A stretch of DNA of 41,767 nt, from assembly GCA_016933175.1 (NCBI GenBank), contig JAFGBK010000077.1:1-41767 (forward strand), given 5' to 3'. This document shows positions 32,193-40,337 of the stretch, one piece after another; the first letter of the stretch is position 1; each line of letters opens with the position of its first letter. The translations under genes and the position numbers were made by a program. The stretch comes from Candidatus Krumholzibacteriota bacterium. GTDB lineage: Bacteria > Krumholzibacteriota > Krumholzibacteriia > JACNKJ01. The notes beneath the pieces are model-generated. The model was not told where the DNA came from. It did not search any database and saw only the letters and a program-made list of their open reading frames with translations.

Positions 32193-33020
32193 TTGGACAC
32201 CAAGCGCATCCGCACACTGCTCGAAGCCCTGGCCGCCGGCCGCGCCGGCGTCGACGCCACCCTGGACGAGCTGGCCGGCCTCGGCGTCCGGTCCCTGCAC
32301 AACGCCGCCCTGGACGGCCACCGCGAGCTGCGCACCGGCTTCCCCGAGGTGATCCTCTGCGAGAGCAAGACGCCGGCGGAGGTGGCCGACATCGTCGCCG
32401 CCCTGGACGAGGCCGGCAGCCGCATCCTCGCCACGCGGGCGCGGCCCGAGCACTTCGAGGCGGCCGCCGCGCGGGTGGGCGGCCTCGACTGGCGCGAGCG
32501 CGCACAGCTCTTCGTCAAGCGCCGCCCGCCGCGGGACGACTGCCGCGGCCGGGTTCTCGTCGTCAGCGCCGGCACCAGCGACGCGCCCGTCGCCGAGGAG
32601 GCGGCCTGGACGGCGCGCATGATGGGCGCGCACGTGGAGACCCTCTACGACGTGGGCGTGGCCGGCATCCACCGGCTCACGGCCCACGCGAAGCTGCTGG
32701 CCTGGCCCGACGCCATCGTCGTCGCGGCCGGGATGGAGGGGGCTCTGCCCAGCGTCGTCGGCGGCCTCGTGGGCTGCCCGGTGATCGGCGTGCCCACCAG
32801 CGTCGGCTACGGCAGCTCCTTCGGCGGACTGTCGGCCCTGCTGGGGATGCTCAACAGCTGCGCGGCGGGGCTCACGGTCGTCAACATCGACAACGGCTTC
32901 GGCGCCGGCCTGGCCGCCGCGCGCATCGCGCGGCGCCTGGGCGAGGCCGAGGCGGGACGCCCGGACGCGCCGGCCGGCGCGGCGGCGCCCGGCGCCGGCG
33001 GCGAGGGGGAGGAAGGCTGA
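32193..33020 (+). CDS. larB: Nickel-pincer cofactor biosynthesis protein LarB
   Basis: The product is 275 residues. The start is the TTG at 32193, 6 bases after GGGAGG; no ATG fits. The N-terminal third is helical; the C-terminal part is the PurE-like (AIR carboxylase) fold with LVVSAGTSDAPVAEEAAWTA, DVGVAGIHRL, VVAAGMEGALPSVV and GVPTSVGYGSSFGG, all LarB signatures. LarB carboxylates the pyridinium ring of nicotinate adenine dinucleotide and cleaves off AMP, the first step to the nickel-pincer cofactor of lactate racemase. The last 35 residues are a Gly/Ala/Glu-rich tail not seen in the core family. Its stop overlaps the larC ATG by one base. larE and larA are not in the window. Confidence 0.93.
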   Translation: MDTKRIRTLLEALAAGRAGVDATLDELAGLGVRSLHNAALDGHRELRTGFPEVILCESKTPAEVADIVAALDEAGSRILATRARPEHFEAAAARVGGLDWRERAQLFVKRRPPRDDCRGRVLVVSAGTSDAPVAEEAAWTARMMGAHVETLYDVGVAGIHRLTAHAKLLAWPDAIVVAAGMEGALPSVVGGLVGCPVIGVPTSVGYGSSFGGLSALLGMLNSCAAGLTVVNIDNGFGAGLAAARIARRLGEAEAGRPDAPAGAAAPGAGGEGEEG

Positions 33021-34267
33021 TGCCGCTCTTCGCGGACGCGCGCACGCTGCTGCTGGTGGACGCTCCCGCCGGCATCGCCGGCGACATGTTCCTGGCCGCC
33101 CTGGCCGACCTGGGCTTCGATCTCGACGAGCTGGCCGGCGCCTTCGCGGCGGCCGGCGTCGAGGGCCTGCGCCTGGGCAGCGAGGAGGCGCAGGCGCGGG
33201 GCCTGCGCGGGCGGCGCCTCCTCGTGGACGCCCCCGGTGGGCAGCCCGCCCGCCGCCTCGCCGACTGCCTGGACCTCGTCGCGCGCCTCGGCCTGCCGGC
33301 GCCGGCGGCCGACCTGGCCGGCCGCCTCTTCCGGCGCCTGGCCGCGGTGGAGGCGCGCGCCCACGGCACGGACGTCGAGTCGGTGCACTTCCACGAGGTG
33401 GGGGCCCTCGACTCCCTGGTGGACATCGTCGGGGCCGCCCTCGGCCTCTACCGGCTCGGCGTGGGGGCCGTCTACGTGCGCGACCTCGCCGTCGGCCGCG
33501 GCACGACGTCCATGGCCCACGGCTCGCTGCCCCTGCCGGCGCCGGCCACACTGGCCCTGCTCGAGGGGCTGCCGGTGCGCGAGAGCGGCCTGGACAGCGA
33601 GCTGGTGACGCCCACGGGCGCGCTGATCCTCGCCGAGACGGCGCGGCCGGCGCCCGCCGGCCTGGCCTGGCGGCCCCTGCGCACGGGCTACGGCGCGGGC
33701 ACGCGCACCCTGCCGGACCGTCCCAACCTGCTGCGCCTCACCCTGGCCGAGCCGCTGCCGGTGCCGGCGCCGCCCGACGGCGCGCCCGCGCCCGGCGGGG
33801 GCCCGGCGGCCCCGCGCCACGCACTGATCTCGGTGCTGCGCTGCACGGTGGACGACATGAATCCCGAGCGCTGCGGCTACCTCATGGAGCGCCTCTTCGA
33901 CGCCGGCGCGCGCGACGTGCGCTACCGCCCCCTGCAGATGAAGAAGAACCGCCCCGGCCTCGAGATCGAGGTGCTGGCCTACGAGGAGGAGGCGCTGGCC
34001 CTGACGGAGCTGCTCTTCGCCGAGACCAGCACCCTCGGCCTGCGCGTGGCCCGCGAGGAGCGGCTGGAGCTGCAGCGGGAGCGGGCCGAGGTGGCGACGC
34101 CCTACGGCGTCGTGGCGGTCAAGGTGGCGCTGCTGCCCGGCGGCCGCCGCCGCGCCGCGCCCGAGTACGAGGACTGCGCGCGCCTCGCCAGGGAGCATGG
34201 CATCCCCCTGGCCGAGGTGGAAGAGGCCGCCCGGGCCGCCTGGCGGGAGCGGGAGGCCGCGCGGTGA
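33020..34267 (+). CDS. larC: Nickel insertion protein LarC (single-gene form)
   Basis: The product is 415 residues; the ATG at 33020 follows GGAGGAAGGC and overlaps the larB stop (TGATG). The N-terminal part has DAPAGIAGDMFLAALADLG, VESVHFHEVGALDSLVDIVG, RGTTSMAHGSLPLPAPAT and DSELVTPTGALIL, the core LarC blocks rich in His/Asp. The C-terminal part carries CTVDDMNPERCGYLMERLFDAGARDV (positions 273-298 roughly) and QMKKNRPG. LarC uses CTP to insert nickel into the pincer. In Lactobacillus plantarum the protein is made by a programmed frameshift from two frames; here it is a single frame. A Pro/Ala/Gly linker (near residues 250-270) separates the two parts. Confidence 0.93.
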   Translation: MPLFADARTLLLVDAPAGIAGDMFLAALADLGFDLDELAGAFAAAGVEGLRLGSEEAQARGLRGRRLLVDAPGGQPARRLADCLDLVARLGLPAPAADLAGRLFRRLAAVEARAHGTDVESVHFHEVGALDSLVDIVGAALGLYRLGVGAVYVRDLAVGRGTTSMAHGSLPLPAPATLALLEGLPVRESGLDSELVTPTGALILAETARPAPAGLAWRPLRTGYGAGTRTLPDRPNLLRLTLAEPLPVPAPPDGAPAPGGGPAAPRHALISVLRCTVDDMNPERCGYLMERLFDAGARDVRYRPLQMKKNRPGLEIEVLAYEEEALALTELLFAETSTLGLRVAREERLELQRERAEVATPYGVVAVKVALLPGGRRRAAPEYEDCARLAREHGIPLAEVEEAARAAWREREAAR

Positions 34268-35034
34268 GGCGGCGTCTCCTCGGCGCGGGCCTCGCGGCCC
34301 TGCTCCTGGCCGCGGCCTGCGCGCCCAAGGGTCCGCCGGAGGGGAATCCCTTCGCCCTGCCCGGCGAGGCGACCGCGACTGGCGAGCCCGGCCTGCGCCA
34401 CGTGGTCGCGGCGGGCGAGACCTGGGCCAGCCTGGCCGAGGACTACTACGGCGATCCCCGCCGCGGTGGGAGCCTGCGGCGGGCCAACGGCGACCCGGCC
34501 GAGGCCTTGTCGCCCGGCGACGAGGTCTTCGTCCCCATGAGCCGGCGGCAGCGCGCCGCCTTCGAGCGCCGCGCCGAGGCGCGGGCGCCCTACAACCGCG
34601 GCCTGGAACTGGCCCGCCGCGGCGACTATCCCGACGCGATCCTGGCCTTCGAGGAGGCCCTGCGCATCGACCCCGAGCTGGCCGCGGCGCTCTACAACCT
34701 GGGTCTCGTCTACCAGCGCACGGAGCGGTTGCCGCTGGCGGTGCAGTTCCTGGACCGGGCCGCGCGGATGCAGCCCTACCGCGCCGGCTACCATTACGCC
34801 CTTGGCGCGGCCCTGGCCGGGCTGGACCGTCCGCGCATGGCCGAGCGCGCCTTCCACCGGGCCCTGGACCAGGATCCGCGGCACCTGCCCTCCCTCTACG
34901 CCCTCGCCAGCTCCCTGGAGGCCCGCGGCCGTCATGACGAGGCGCGCCGCCACTGGCTGCGCTACCTGGAGCTGGATCCCGACAGCGTCTGGGGCCGCGA
35001 GGCGCGTGAGCGCCTCGCGGACGCGGACCCGTGA
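34264..35034 (+). CDS. LysM and TPR lipoprotein
   Basis: The product is 256 residues. The start GTG at 34264 overlaps the larC stop (GTGA). A lipoprotein signal ends with AAAC (Cys19). Residues 46-91 are a LysM domain (HVVAAGETWASLAEDYYGD, then LSPGDEVFVP). From about 105 to 250 there are four tetratricopeptide-like repeats: YNRGLELARRGDYPDAILAF, ALYNLGLVYQRTERLPLAV, YHYALGAALAGLDRPRMAE and SLYALASSLEARGRHDEARR. LysM would bind peptidoglycan glycan chains, and the TPRs would bind a protein partner. It therefore may be an outer-membrane or cell-wall assembly scaffold. A link to nickel-cofactor synthesis is not evident; it is simply in the same operon. Confidence 0.88.
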   Translation: MRRRLLGAGLAALLLAAACAPKGPPEGNPFALPGEATATGEPGLRHVVAAGETWASLAEDYYGDPRRGGSLRRANGDPAEALSPGDEVFVPMSRRQRAAFERRAEARAPYNRGLELARRGDYPDAILAFEEALRIDPELAAALYNLGLVYQRTERLPLAVQFLDRAARMQPYRAGYHYALGAALAGLDRPRMAERAFHRALDQDPRHLPSLYALASSLEARGRHDEARRHWLRYLELDPDSVWGREARERLADADP

Positions 35035-36488
35035 GCGGGGCCGACTCCGGTGCGTCGCCGGACGCCGCCGGGCGGGTGCTCGTCGCCGCGCGCGACCTGA
35101 CCGTCGTACGCGGCGGCCGGCGCATCCTCGACGGCGTCTCGCTGACGCTGCGCGCGGGCGAGCGCTGGGTGCTCCGCGGCGACAACGGGGCCGGCAAGAC
35201 CACCCTGGCCCGGGTCCTGGCGGGCCTGCTGGCGCCCGACGCCGGCGCCGTGGAATGGGATCCGTCGCTGGCGCCGCCCCTGCCCCTGCTCTTCCAGGAC
35301 GCCGACAGCATGATCGCCGCGGCCACGGTGCGCGACGAGGTGGCCCTGGGCGCCCGCGCGCCGGGCATGCCCCCGCCCCGGCGCGGCGGCGCCGATCCGG
35401 CCGGCGAGCGCGTCGCGGCGACACTGAGCGCCTTCGGCCTCGATGGCATGGCGCGGCGCAACCCGCGGGCCCTCTCGGTGGGCGAGAAGCGCCGCCTGAA
35501 CCTGGCCAGCCTCGCCGTGCTGGACAGCCCCGTGCTCATCCTGGACGAGCCGGAGCTGCACCTGGACGACGACGCCTGGCGGGAATGGACCCGCCGCCTG
35601 GACGCCTGGATCGCCGCGGGGGACCGGCTGGTGGTGGAGATCACGCGCGACGATGCGCGCCGGGCGGAGGCCACGGGCGTGCTGGTCATGGCCGATGGGC
35701 GCCTGCTCCGGCCGGGATCGCCCGGCGTCACAGCCGACGGGATGCCGGGTGCGGGCGCCGCGGCCGACGGGATGGCGGGCGCCGCGGCCCCGATGCCTGC
35801 GCCGGCGGACGCCGGCGTCGCGGCGGCGCCGCCCCCGCCGCGGCCGCCCGGCGGCGCGCCCCTCCTTCGCGCCTCGGCGCTGCGCCTGGACCGCCCGGGG
35901 GGCGGCCCGCCTGTCCTGGACGGCGTGGACCTGTCCCTGGACGCCGGCGAGCGGGTGCTCCTCCTGGGCGGAAACGGCAGCGGAAAGACATCGCTTCTGC
36001 TACTCTTGTCCGGGCTGGCCGACCCCGACGGCGGCCGCCTGGAGCTGCGCGGGGACCTGCGCCCCGGCCTGGCCTTCCAGGAGCCCGAGCGGGGCTGCTT
36101 CGCCGAGACCGTGGCCGAGGAGCTGGAGTTCGGCCCGCGGCGGCGGGGCGTGCCGGCGGCGGAGCGCGCGCGGCGCGTGGACGCCGCCCTGGCGGCCCTG
36201 GGCCTGGCGCCGGCTGACTTCAGGGAGCGCGATCCCTTCACCCTCTCGGCGGGTGAGCTGCGGCGCGTGGCCCTGGCCGCCGTCCTGACCCTGGAGCCGG
36301 CGCTGCTCCTGCTGGACGAGCCGGCGGCCGCCCTGGACCCGGCCGGACGCCGGGATCTGGCGCGCGCCCTGGCCGCCCGCGAGGGCGCCCTGGTCTGGGC
36401 CGACTGCCGGCCCATGCCTGGCGCCGGGCGCCTGTTCCATCGGGTCCTGCACCTGGCGGGCGGGCGGCTGCGGGAGGCGGCGCCTTGA
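35031..36488 (+). CDS. Tandem ABC ATPase, ECF/cobalt-type (EcfA-EcfA fusion), both switch histidines absent
   Basis: The product is 485 residues with two ABC domains. Domain 1 (15-235): Walker A GDNGAGKTT, Q-loop LFQDADSM, signature LSVGEKRRL, Walker B VLILDEPELHLD. Domain 2 (280-485): Walker A GGNGSGKTS, Q-loop AFQEPERG, signature LSAGELRRV, Walker B LLLLDEPAAALD. A Pro/Ala linker of about 50 residues joins them. The domains resemble the CbiO/EcfA group, where two ATPases drive one ECF transporter. In each domain the H-loop His (usually in T-H-D) is missing: domain 1 has EITRDDA and domain 2 has WADCRPM. The gene overlaps both neighbours by 4 bases. No ECF T or S component lies in the window. 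A nickel or vitamin transporter is possible, with larBC as context. Confidence 0.82.
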   Translation: MSGADSGASPDAAGRVLVAARDLTVVRGGRRILDGVSLTLRAGERWVLRGDNGAGKTTLARVLAGLLAPDAGAVEWDPSLAPPLPLLFQDADSMIAAATVRDEVALGARAPGMPPPRRGGADPAGERVAATLSAFGLDGMARRNPRALSVGEKRRLNLASLAVLDSPVLILDEPELHLDDDAWREWTRRLDAWIAAGDRLVVEITRDDARRAEATGVLVMADGRLLRPGSPGVTADGMPGAGAAADGMAGAAAPMPAPADAGVAAAPPPPRPPGGAPLLRASALRLDRPGGGPPVLDGVDLSLDAGERVLLLGGNGSGKTSLLLLLSGLADPDGGRLELRGDLRPGLAFQEPERGCFAETVAEELEFGPRRRGVPAAERARRVDAALAALGLAPADFRERDPFTLSAGELRRVALAAVLTLEPALLLLDEPAAALDPAGRRDLARALAAREGALVWADCRPMPGAGRLFHRVLHLAGGRLREAAP

Positions 36489-36523
36489 ACGCCGGCCGGC
36501 GCGGCGAGAACCCGAGGAGGCGG

Positions 36524-37354
36524 ATGAGCCCGAGATCCTTCAAGGCGGGAAACTACCTGCGCTTCCTCTGGCGCCACTACCAGGGGGATCACTGCGGCCA
36601 GGCCGCGGCCAGCCTCGCCTTCCAGACCCTGCTCAGCCTCGTGCCCCTGGTGGCCCTCCTGGCCTGGCTGACGCGACCCTTCCACGCGTCCCTGGCGGAG
36701 GCCATGCGGCCCCTGCTCCACTACTTCTCACCCAGCCCGGACCTGCTCGAGGTGGTCCAGACCAACATCACGCGCTACGCGGCCAACGCCGGCAAGATGG
36801 GCGTGTTGGGCCTGGGCTTCTTCCTCTTCGTGGCCTGGGGCATCCTGCAGAACGTCGAGTCGGTGCTCAACGACGTCTGGGGCGTGCGGGAGAAGCACGG
36901 TCGGGTCCACCGGTTGGCGCGCTTCTGGGTGGCCGTCTTCCTGGCGCCGTTGCTCTTCCTGGCCGGCGCGGCCCTCAACCACGGCCTGGAGCAGCAGCTC
37001 ATCCTGCGCGGGCTCATGGAGCGGCCCTTCTTCGCCTGGCTGCTGGCCGACCTGCTGCCCTTCCTGCTGCTGGTGGCCTCCCTCTTCCTGGCCTACTGGC
37101 GCCTGCCCCACGTGCGCGTCAGCCTGCGCGCGGCCCTGGGCGGCGCCCTGGTGGCGAGTTTCCTCTACGTCCTCGTGCGCTGGCTCTTCGGGCTCTACGT
37201 GGGCAACTTCGCCACCTACGATCGCATCTACGGACTGCTCTGGGTGATTCCGGCCTTCATGGTCTGGCTCTTCGGTGTCTGGAGCGTGCTGCTCGTGGGA
37301 GCCGAGGTCGCCTGGAGCATGGACCATCCCTGGAACGAGGAGCGTCGCTCCTGA
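36524..37354 (+). CDS. YihY/virulence factor BrkB family membrane protein
   Basis: The preferred ATG at 36524 follows GAGGAGGCGG and gives 276 residues; a TTG at 36485 overlaps the ABC stop (TTGA) and would add 13 residues. About six membrane helices are present. Family hallmarks are GDHCGQAAASLAFQTLLSLVP near residue 20, 'WGILQNVESVLNDVWGV', 'FATYDRIYGLLWVIPAFMVWL' and a C-terminal 'GAEVAW'. The family was once called RNase BN, but the protein is a membrane component of unclear function. It ends the dusB-lar operon. After its stop, a 9-bp GC hairpin (CCCGCGGCG/CGCCGCGGG) lies near 37371-37400 but without a U-run. Confidence 0.9.
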   Translation: MSPRSFKAGNYLRFLWRHYQGDHCGQAAASLAFQTLLSLVPLVALLAWLTRPFHASLAEAMRPLLHYFSPSPDLLEVVQTNITRYAANAGKMGVLGLGFFLFVAWGILQNVESVLNDVWGVREKHGRVHRLARFWVAVFLAPLLFLAGAALNHGLEQQLILRGLMERPFFAWLLADLLPFLLLVASLFLAYWRLPHVRVSLRAALGGALVASFLYVLVRWLFGLYVGNFATYDRIYGLLWVIPAFMVWLFGVWSVLLVGAEVAWSMDHPWNEERRS

Positions 37355-37488
37355 GTCCGGTTCAGTTCACCCCGCGGCGACGGGTCCCTGGCGCCGCGGG
37401 CGGGCGGTGGCGCGGCCGCCCGCGCTTGTGCTAGTCTGGGCCCGCCGAGCCCCGCATGTCCCCACGAAGCAGGAAGGACGCAGAGCCC

Positions 37489-38859
37489 ATGGAACAGGTG
37501 ATCGCCCGCATTCGCGAGGCGCGGCAGCAGCACCAGGACCAGATGCTGGAGCTGCTGCGCATTCCCAGCATCAGCAGCGACCCCGCCCGCAAGCGGGACA
37601 TGGAGGCGGCCGCGCGCTGGGTCCTGAACAAGATGCAGGCCGTGGGCATCCGCAGCGAGATCGTCACGACGCCCGGCCACGACATCGTTTACGGCGAGGT
37701 ACCCGGCCCCGCGGGGGCGCCCACCATCCTGGTCTACGGCCACTACGACGTGCAGCCCGTGGACCCCCTGGACCTGTGGGACACGCCGCCCTTCGAGCCC
37801 GTCATCCGCGACGGGGCCGTCTACGCCCGCGGCAGCTCGGACGACAAGGGCCAGCTCCTGGTGCATCTGCTCGCCGCCGAGGCCGTCCTGGCCCTGCACG
37901 GCGAGCTGCCCGTGACGCTCAAGTTCTGCATCGAGGGCGAGGAGGAGGTGGGCAGCCCCAGCCTCACGCCCTTCGTGGCCGACAACCGCGACAAGCTGGC
38001 CTGCGACGCCGTGGTGATCAGCGACGGCTCATTCTTCGCGCGTGGCGTGCCCAGCCTCGTCTACGGCCTGCGCGGCCTGGCCTACGTGGAGGTCCTCGTG
38101 CGCGGACCCAACCGCGACCTGCACAGCGGCAGCTTCGGCGGCGCGGTCACCAATCCCGCCGACGCCCTGGCCGGCTTGATCGCGGCCTTGCACGACGGGG
38201 ACCGCCGCGTTACCATCCCCGGCTTCTACGATCGGGTGCGCGAGGCGAGCGCGGTCGAGCGCGAGGGCTTCGCCAGCCTGCCCCGCGACGACCAGGGCTA
38301 CATGGAAGAGCTGGAGGTGGACGGCCTCCAGGGCGAGGCGGGCTTCACGACCCTCGAGCGACTCTGGATCCGCCCGACCCTCGAGGTCAACGGCCTGTGG
38401 GGCGGCTTCCAGGGCGAGGGCGCCAAGACCGTGCTGCCGGCCGAGGCCGGCGCCAAGCTGAGCATGCGCCTGGTGCCCGATCAGGATCCCGACGAGGTGG
38501 CCGACGCCCTGGAGAAGCACCTCGCGGCCCTGGCGCCGCCCGGGGTGGAGCTGGAGTTCATCCGCCACCACGGCGGGCGGCCCTTCCTGGCCGAGCCCGG
38601 CAGCCCCTACGTGGAGGCCGGCGCCCGGGCGCTGGAGATGGCCTTCGGCAAGAAGCCCGTGCTGACGCGCGAGGGCGGCTCCATTCCCGTCGTCGAGACC
38701 TTCCGCGCCGAGCTGGGGGCGCCGACGGTGCTGATGGGCCTGGGCCTGCCCGATGACGCGCCCCACTCGCCCAACGAGAAGATGGACCTGGACCAGTTCC
38801 ACCGCGGCGTGGAGGCCGCGGCGCACTTTCTCTACCTGGCCCGCAAGGCCGGTGCCTGA
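37489..38859 (+). CDS. M20 family metallopeptidase (dipeptidase-like)
   Basis: The product is 456 residues from the ATG at 37489. An ATG at 37456 is in frame but is only about ten bases after a -10-like TAGTCT at 37434-37439, so the later start is preferred; AGGAAGG lies about 10 bases before it. The zinc-binding and catalytic residues are in order: GHYDVQPVDP (H and D), RGSSDDKGQ (bridging D), EGEEEVGS (catalytic and metal-binding Glu pair), SDG, and a C-terminal His in DDAPHSPNEK. A dimerisation lid with NRDLHSGSFGG spans the middle. It likely removes residues from short peptides in the cytoplasm, as for the carboxypeptidase/dipeptidase group. The exact substrate is not predictable. The acyl-CoA dehydrogenase follows 21 bases later. 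Confidence 0.92.
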   Translation: MEQVIARIREARQQHQDQMLELLRIPSISSDPARKRDMEAAARWVLNKMQAVGIRSEIVTTPGHDIVYGEVPGPAGAPTILVYGHYDVQPVDPLDLWDTPPFEPVIRDGAVYARGSSDDKGQLLVHLLAAEAVLALHGELPVTLKFCIEGEEEVGSPSLTPFVADNRDKLACDAVVISDGSFFARGVPSLVYGLRGLAYVEVLVRGPNRDLHSGSFGGAVTNPADALAGLIAALHDGDRRVTIPGFYDRVREASAVEREGFASLPRDDQGYMEELEVDGLQGEAGFTTLERLWIRPTLEVNGLWGGFQGEGAKTVLPAEAGAKLSMRLVPDQDPDEVADALEKHLAALAPPGVELEFIRHHGGRPFLAEPGSPYVEAGARALEMAFGKKPVLTREGGSIPVVETFRAELGAPTVLMGLGLPDDAPHSPNEKMDLDQFHRGVEAAAHFLYLARKAGA

Positions 38860-38880
38860 AACCCCGACGGAGGATTCACG

Positions 38881-40047
38881 ATGCTGAACTTCGACCTCGA
38901 CGATCAGCAGAAGATGCTGCGCGACATGATCCGCGACTTCGCCGAGAAGGAGGTTGAACCCATCGCGGCGGAGATCGACGAGACCATGGAGTTCCCCGAG
39001 AAGAACATCAAGAAGCTGGCGCAACTGGGCATCCTGGGCATGACCGTGCCGCCCGAGTACGGCGGGCAGGGCATGGACGCGCTCAGCTACATCATCGTCG
39101 TCGAGGAGCTGAGCCGCGTCTGCGGCAGCACGGGCCTGACCGTGGCGGCCGCCATCAGCCTGGGCGTCACGCCCATCCTGCTGAACGGGACCGAGGCGCA
39201 GAAGAAGAAGTGGCTGCCGGGCCTGGCGTCGGGCGAGTACATGGGCTCGTTCGGGCTGACCGAGCCGGGCGCGGGCTCCGATTCGGGGGGGACGCGCACG
39301 ACGGCCGTCCGCGACGGCGACGAGTGGGTCATCAACGGCACCAAGCAGTTCATCACCAACGCCGCGCACGCGGGGATCATCACCATCACGGCCAAGACCG
39401 ATCCCGAGGCCAAGCGCAGCCACGGCATCAGCGCCATCGTCGTGCCCACCGACGCGCCGGGCTTCAAGCTGGGCACCAAGGAGAACAAGCTGGGGGTGCG
39501 GGCCAGCGAGACCTGGGAGCTGATCTTCGAGGACTGCCGCGTGCCGGCCGAGAACCTGCTGGGCGAGCTCAACACGGGCTTCGGGACCTTCATGCGCACC
39601 CTGGAGGGCGGGCGCATCTCCATCGGCGCCATGGCTCTCGGCATCGCCCAGGGCGCCCTGGACAAGACCGTGCCCTACGCGCTGGAGCGCGAGCAGTTCG
39701 GCCGGCCCATCGCGAAGTTCCAGGCCATCAGCAACATGATCGCCGACATGGCCACCGAGATCGAGGCCGCGCGGCACATGGTCTACCACGCGGCGCGCCT
39801 GCAGGACGCCGGGCGGCCCTTCGGCAAGGAGGCCGCCATGGCCAAGCTCTTCGCCAGCGAGGTGGCCATGCGGGCGACCAACATGGGCCTGCAGATCCAC
39901 GGCGGCTACGGCTACACGCAGGAGTACCCGCTGGAGCGCTACTTCCGCGACGCCAAGCTGACGACCATCGGCGAGGGCACCAGCGAGGTTCAGCGCATCG
40001 TCATCGCGCGGCGCGTGCTGGAGGCCTACGGCGGCGCGGCGCGCTAG
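38881..40047 (+). CDS. Acyl-CoA dehydrogenase (short/branched-chain type)
   Basis: The product is 388 residues. GGAGG precedes the ATG by 8 bases. The first two-thirds have the ACAD motifs PPEYGGQGMD, FGLTEPGAGSDSGG (FAD and substrate binding), INGTKQFITNA and GVRASETWELIFEDCRVP. The third domain holds REQFGRPIAKFQAI, QIHGGYGYTQEYPLERYFRDA and IGEGTSEVQRIVIAR; the catalytic Glu in short-chain enzymes is within that last block (E-G-T-S-E). Such enzymes oxidise acyl-CoA to enoyl-CoA in beta oxidation, branched amino acid breakdown or, in anaerobes, crotonyl-CoA reduction. No electron-transfer flavoprotein genes are in the window. It might connect to acyl-CoA pools made by Ptb/Buk, which is inference. 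A strong terminator lies 180 bases downstream. Confidence 0.93.
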   Translation: MLNFDLDDQQKMLRDMIRDFAEKEVEPIAAEIDETMEFPEKNIKKLAQLGILGMTVPPEYGGQGMDALSYIIVVEELSRVCGSTGLTVAAAISLGVTPILLNGTEAQKKKWLPGLASGEYMGSFGLTEPGAGSDSGGTRTTAVRDGDEWVINGTKQFITNAAHAGIITITAKTDPEAKRSHGISAIVVPTDAPGFKLGTKENKLGVRASETWELIFEDCRVPAENLLGELNTGFGTFMRTLEGGRISIGAMALGIAQGALDKTVPYALEREQFGRPIAKFQAISNMIADMATEIEAARHMVYHAARLQDAGRPFGKEAAMAKLFASEVAMRATNMGLQIHGGYGYTQEYPLERYFRDAKLTTIGEGTSEVQRIVIARRVLEAYGGAAR

Positions 40048-40228
40048 GCGCGCGTTCGGTTGGACTCGGGACCCGCGGGGCCCCATCTTTCACGCGTGGC
40101 GACGGCGCGGCGCCGCGGGCACGGCCCGGATGAAGACGACCGGGCGCGGCTTGCCGGCCATCGGCGTCGCCCTGACGAAGGGCGCGGGGACCTGAGATTC
40201 CCCAAAGCAGCCGAAGCGTCAAGGATCC

Positions 40229-40259
40229 GGCCCGGTCGCCGAGACGACCGGGCCTTTTT
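40229..40259 (+). terminator. Rho-independent terminator after acyl-CoA dehydrogenase
   Basis: Perfect 10-bp stem GGCCCGGTCG/CGACCGGGCC (40229-40238 and 40245-40254), six-base loop, then TTTTT. The region 40048-40228 before it has no gene I can support. Confidence 0.92.
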
Positions 40260-40283
40260 CCGGCCCGTTCCGGCCGGCGGCGC

Positions 40284-40310
40284 GTAAACGCCGCGGCCCC
40301 CTCGCTCGTC
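40284..40310 (+). promoter_or_regulatory. Possible ECF-type promoter before the sigma gene
   Basis: GTAAAC (40284-40289) and CGTC (40307-40310) are separated by 17 bases, similar to ECF sigma promoters (AAC box and CGTC box). It lies 28 bases before the sigma GTG, which would fit autoregulation. The core words are short. Confidence 0.35.
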
Positions 40311-40337
40311 TGACAGGGCGACACGAGGAGAGCGACG

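Noticed and set aside
32807-36721. Very long open frame (1304 codons) on the minus strand across larC, the LysM gene and the ABC gene
   Set aside because: The product is Arg/Pro/Ala/Gly low-complexity sequence, and three recognised genes occupy the other strand.
40130-40195. Small open frame of 21 codons before the sigma gene terminator
   Set aside because: There is no ribosome-binding site and no conserved feature; length is as expected by chance.
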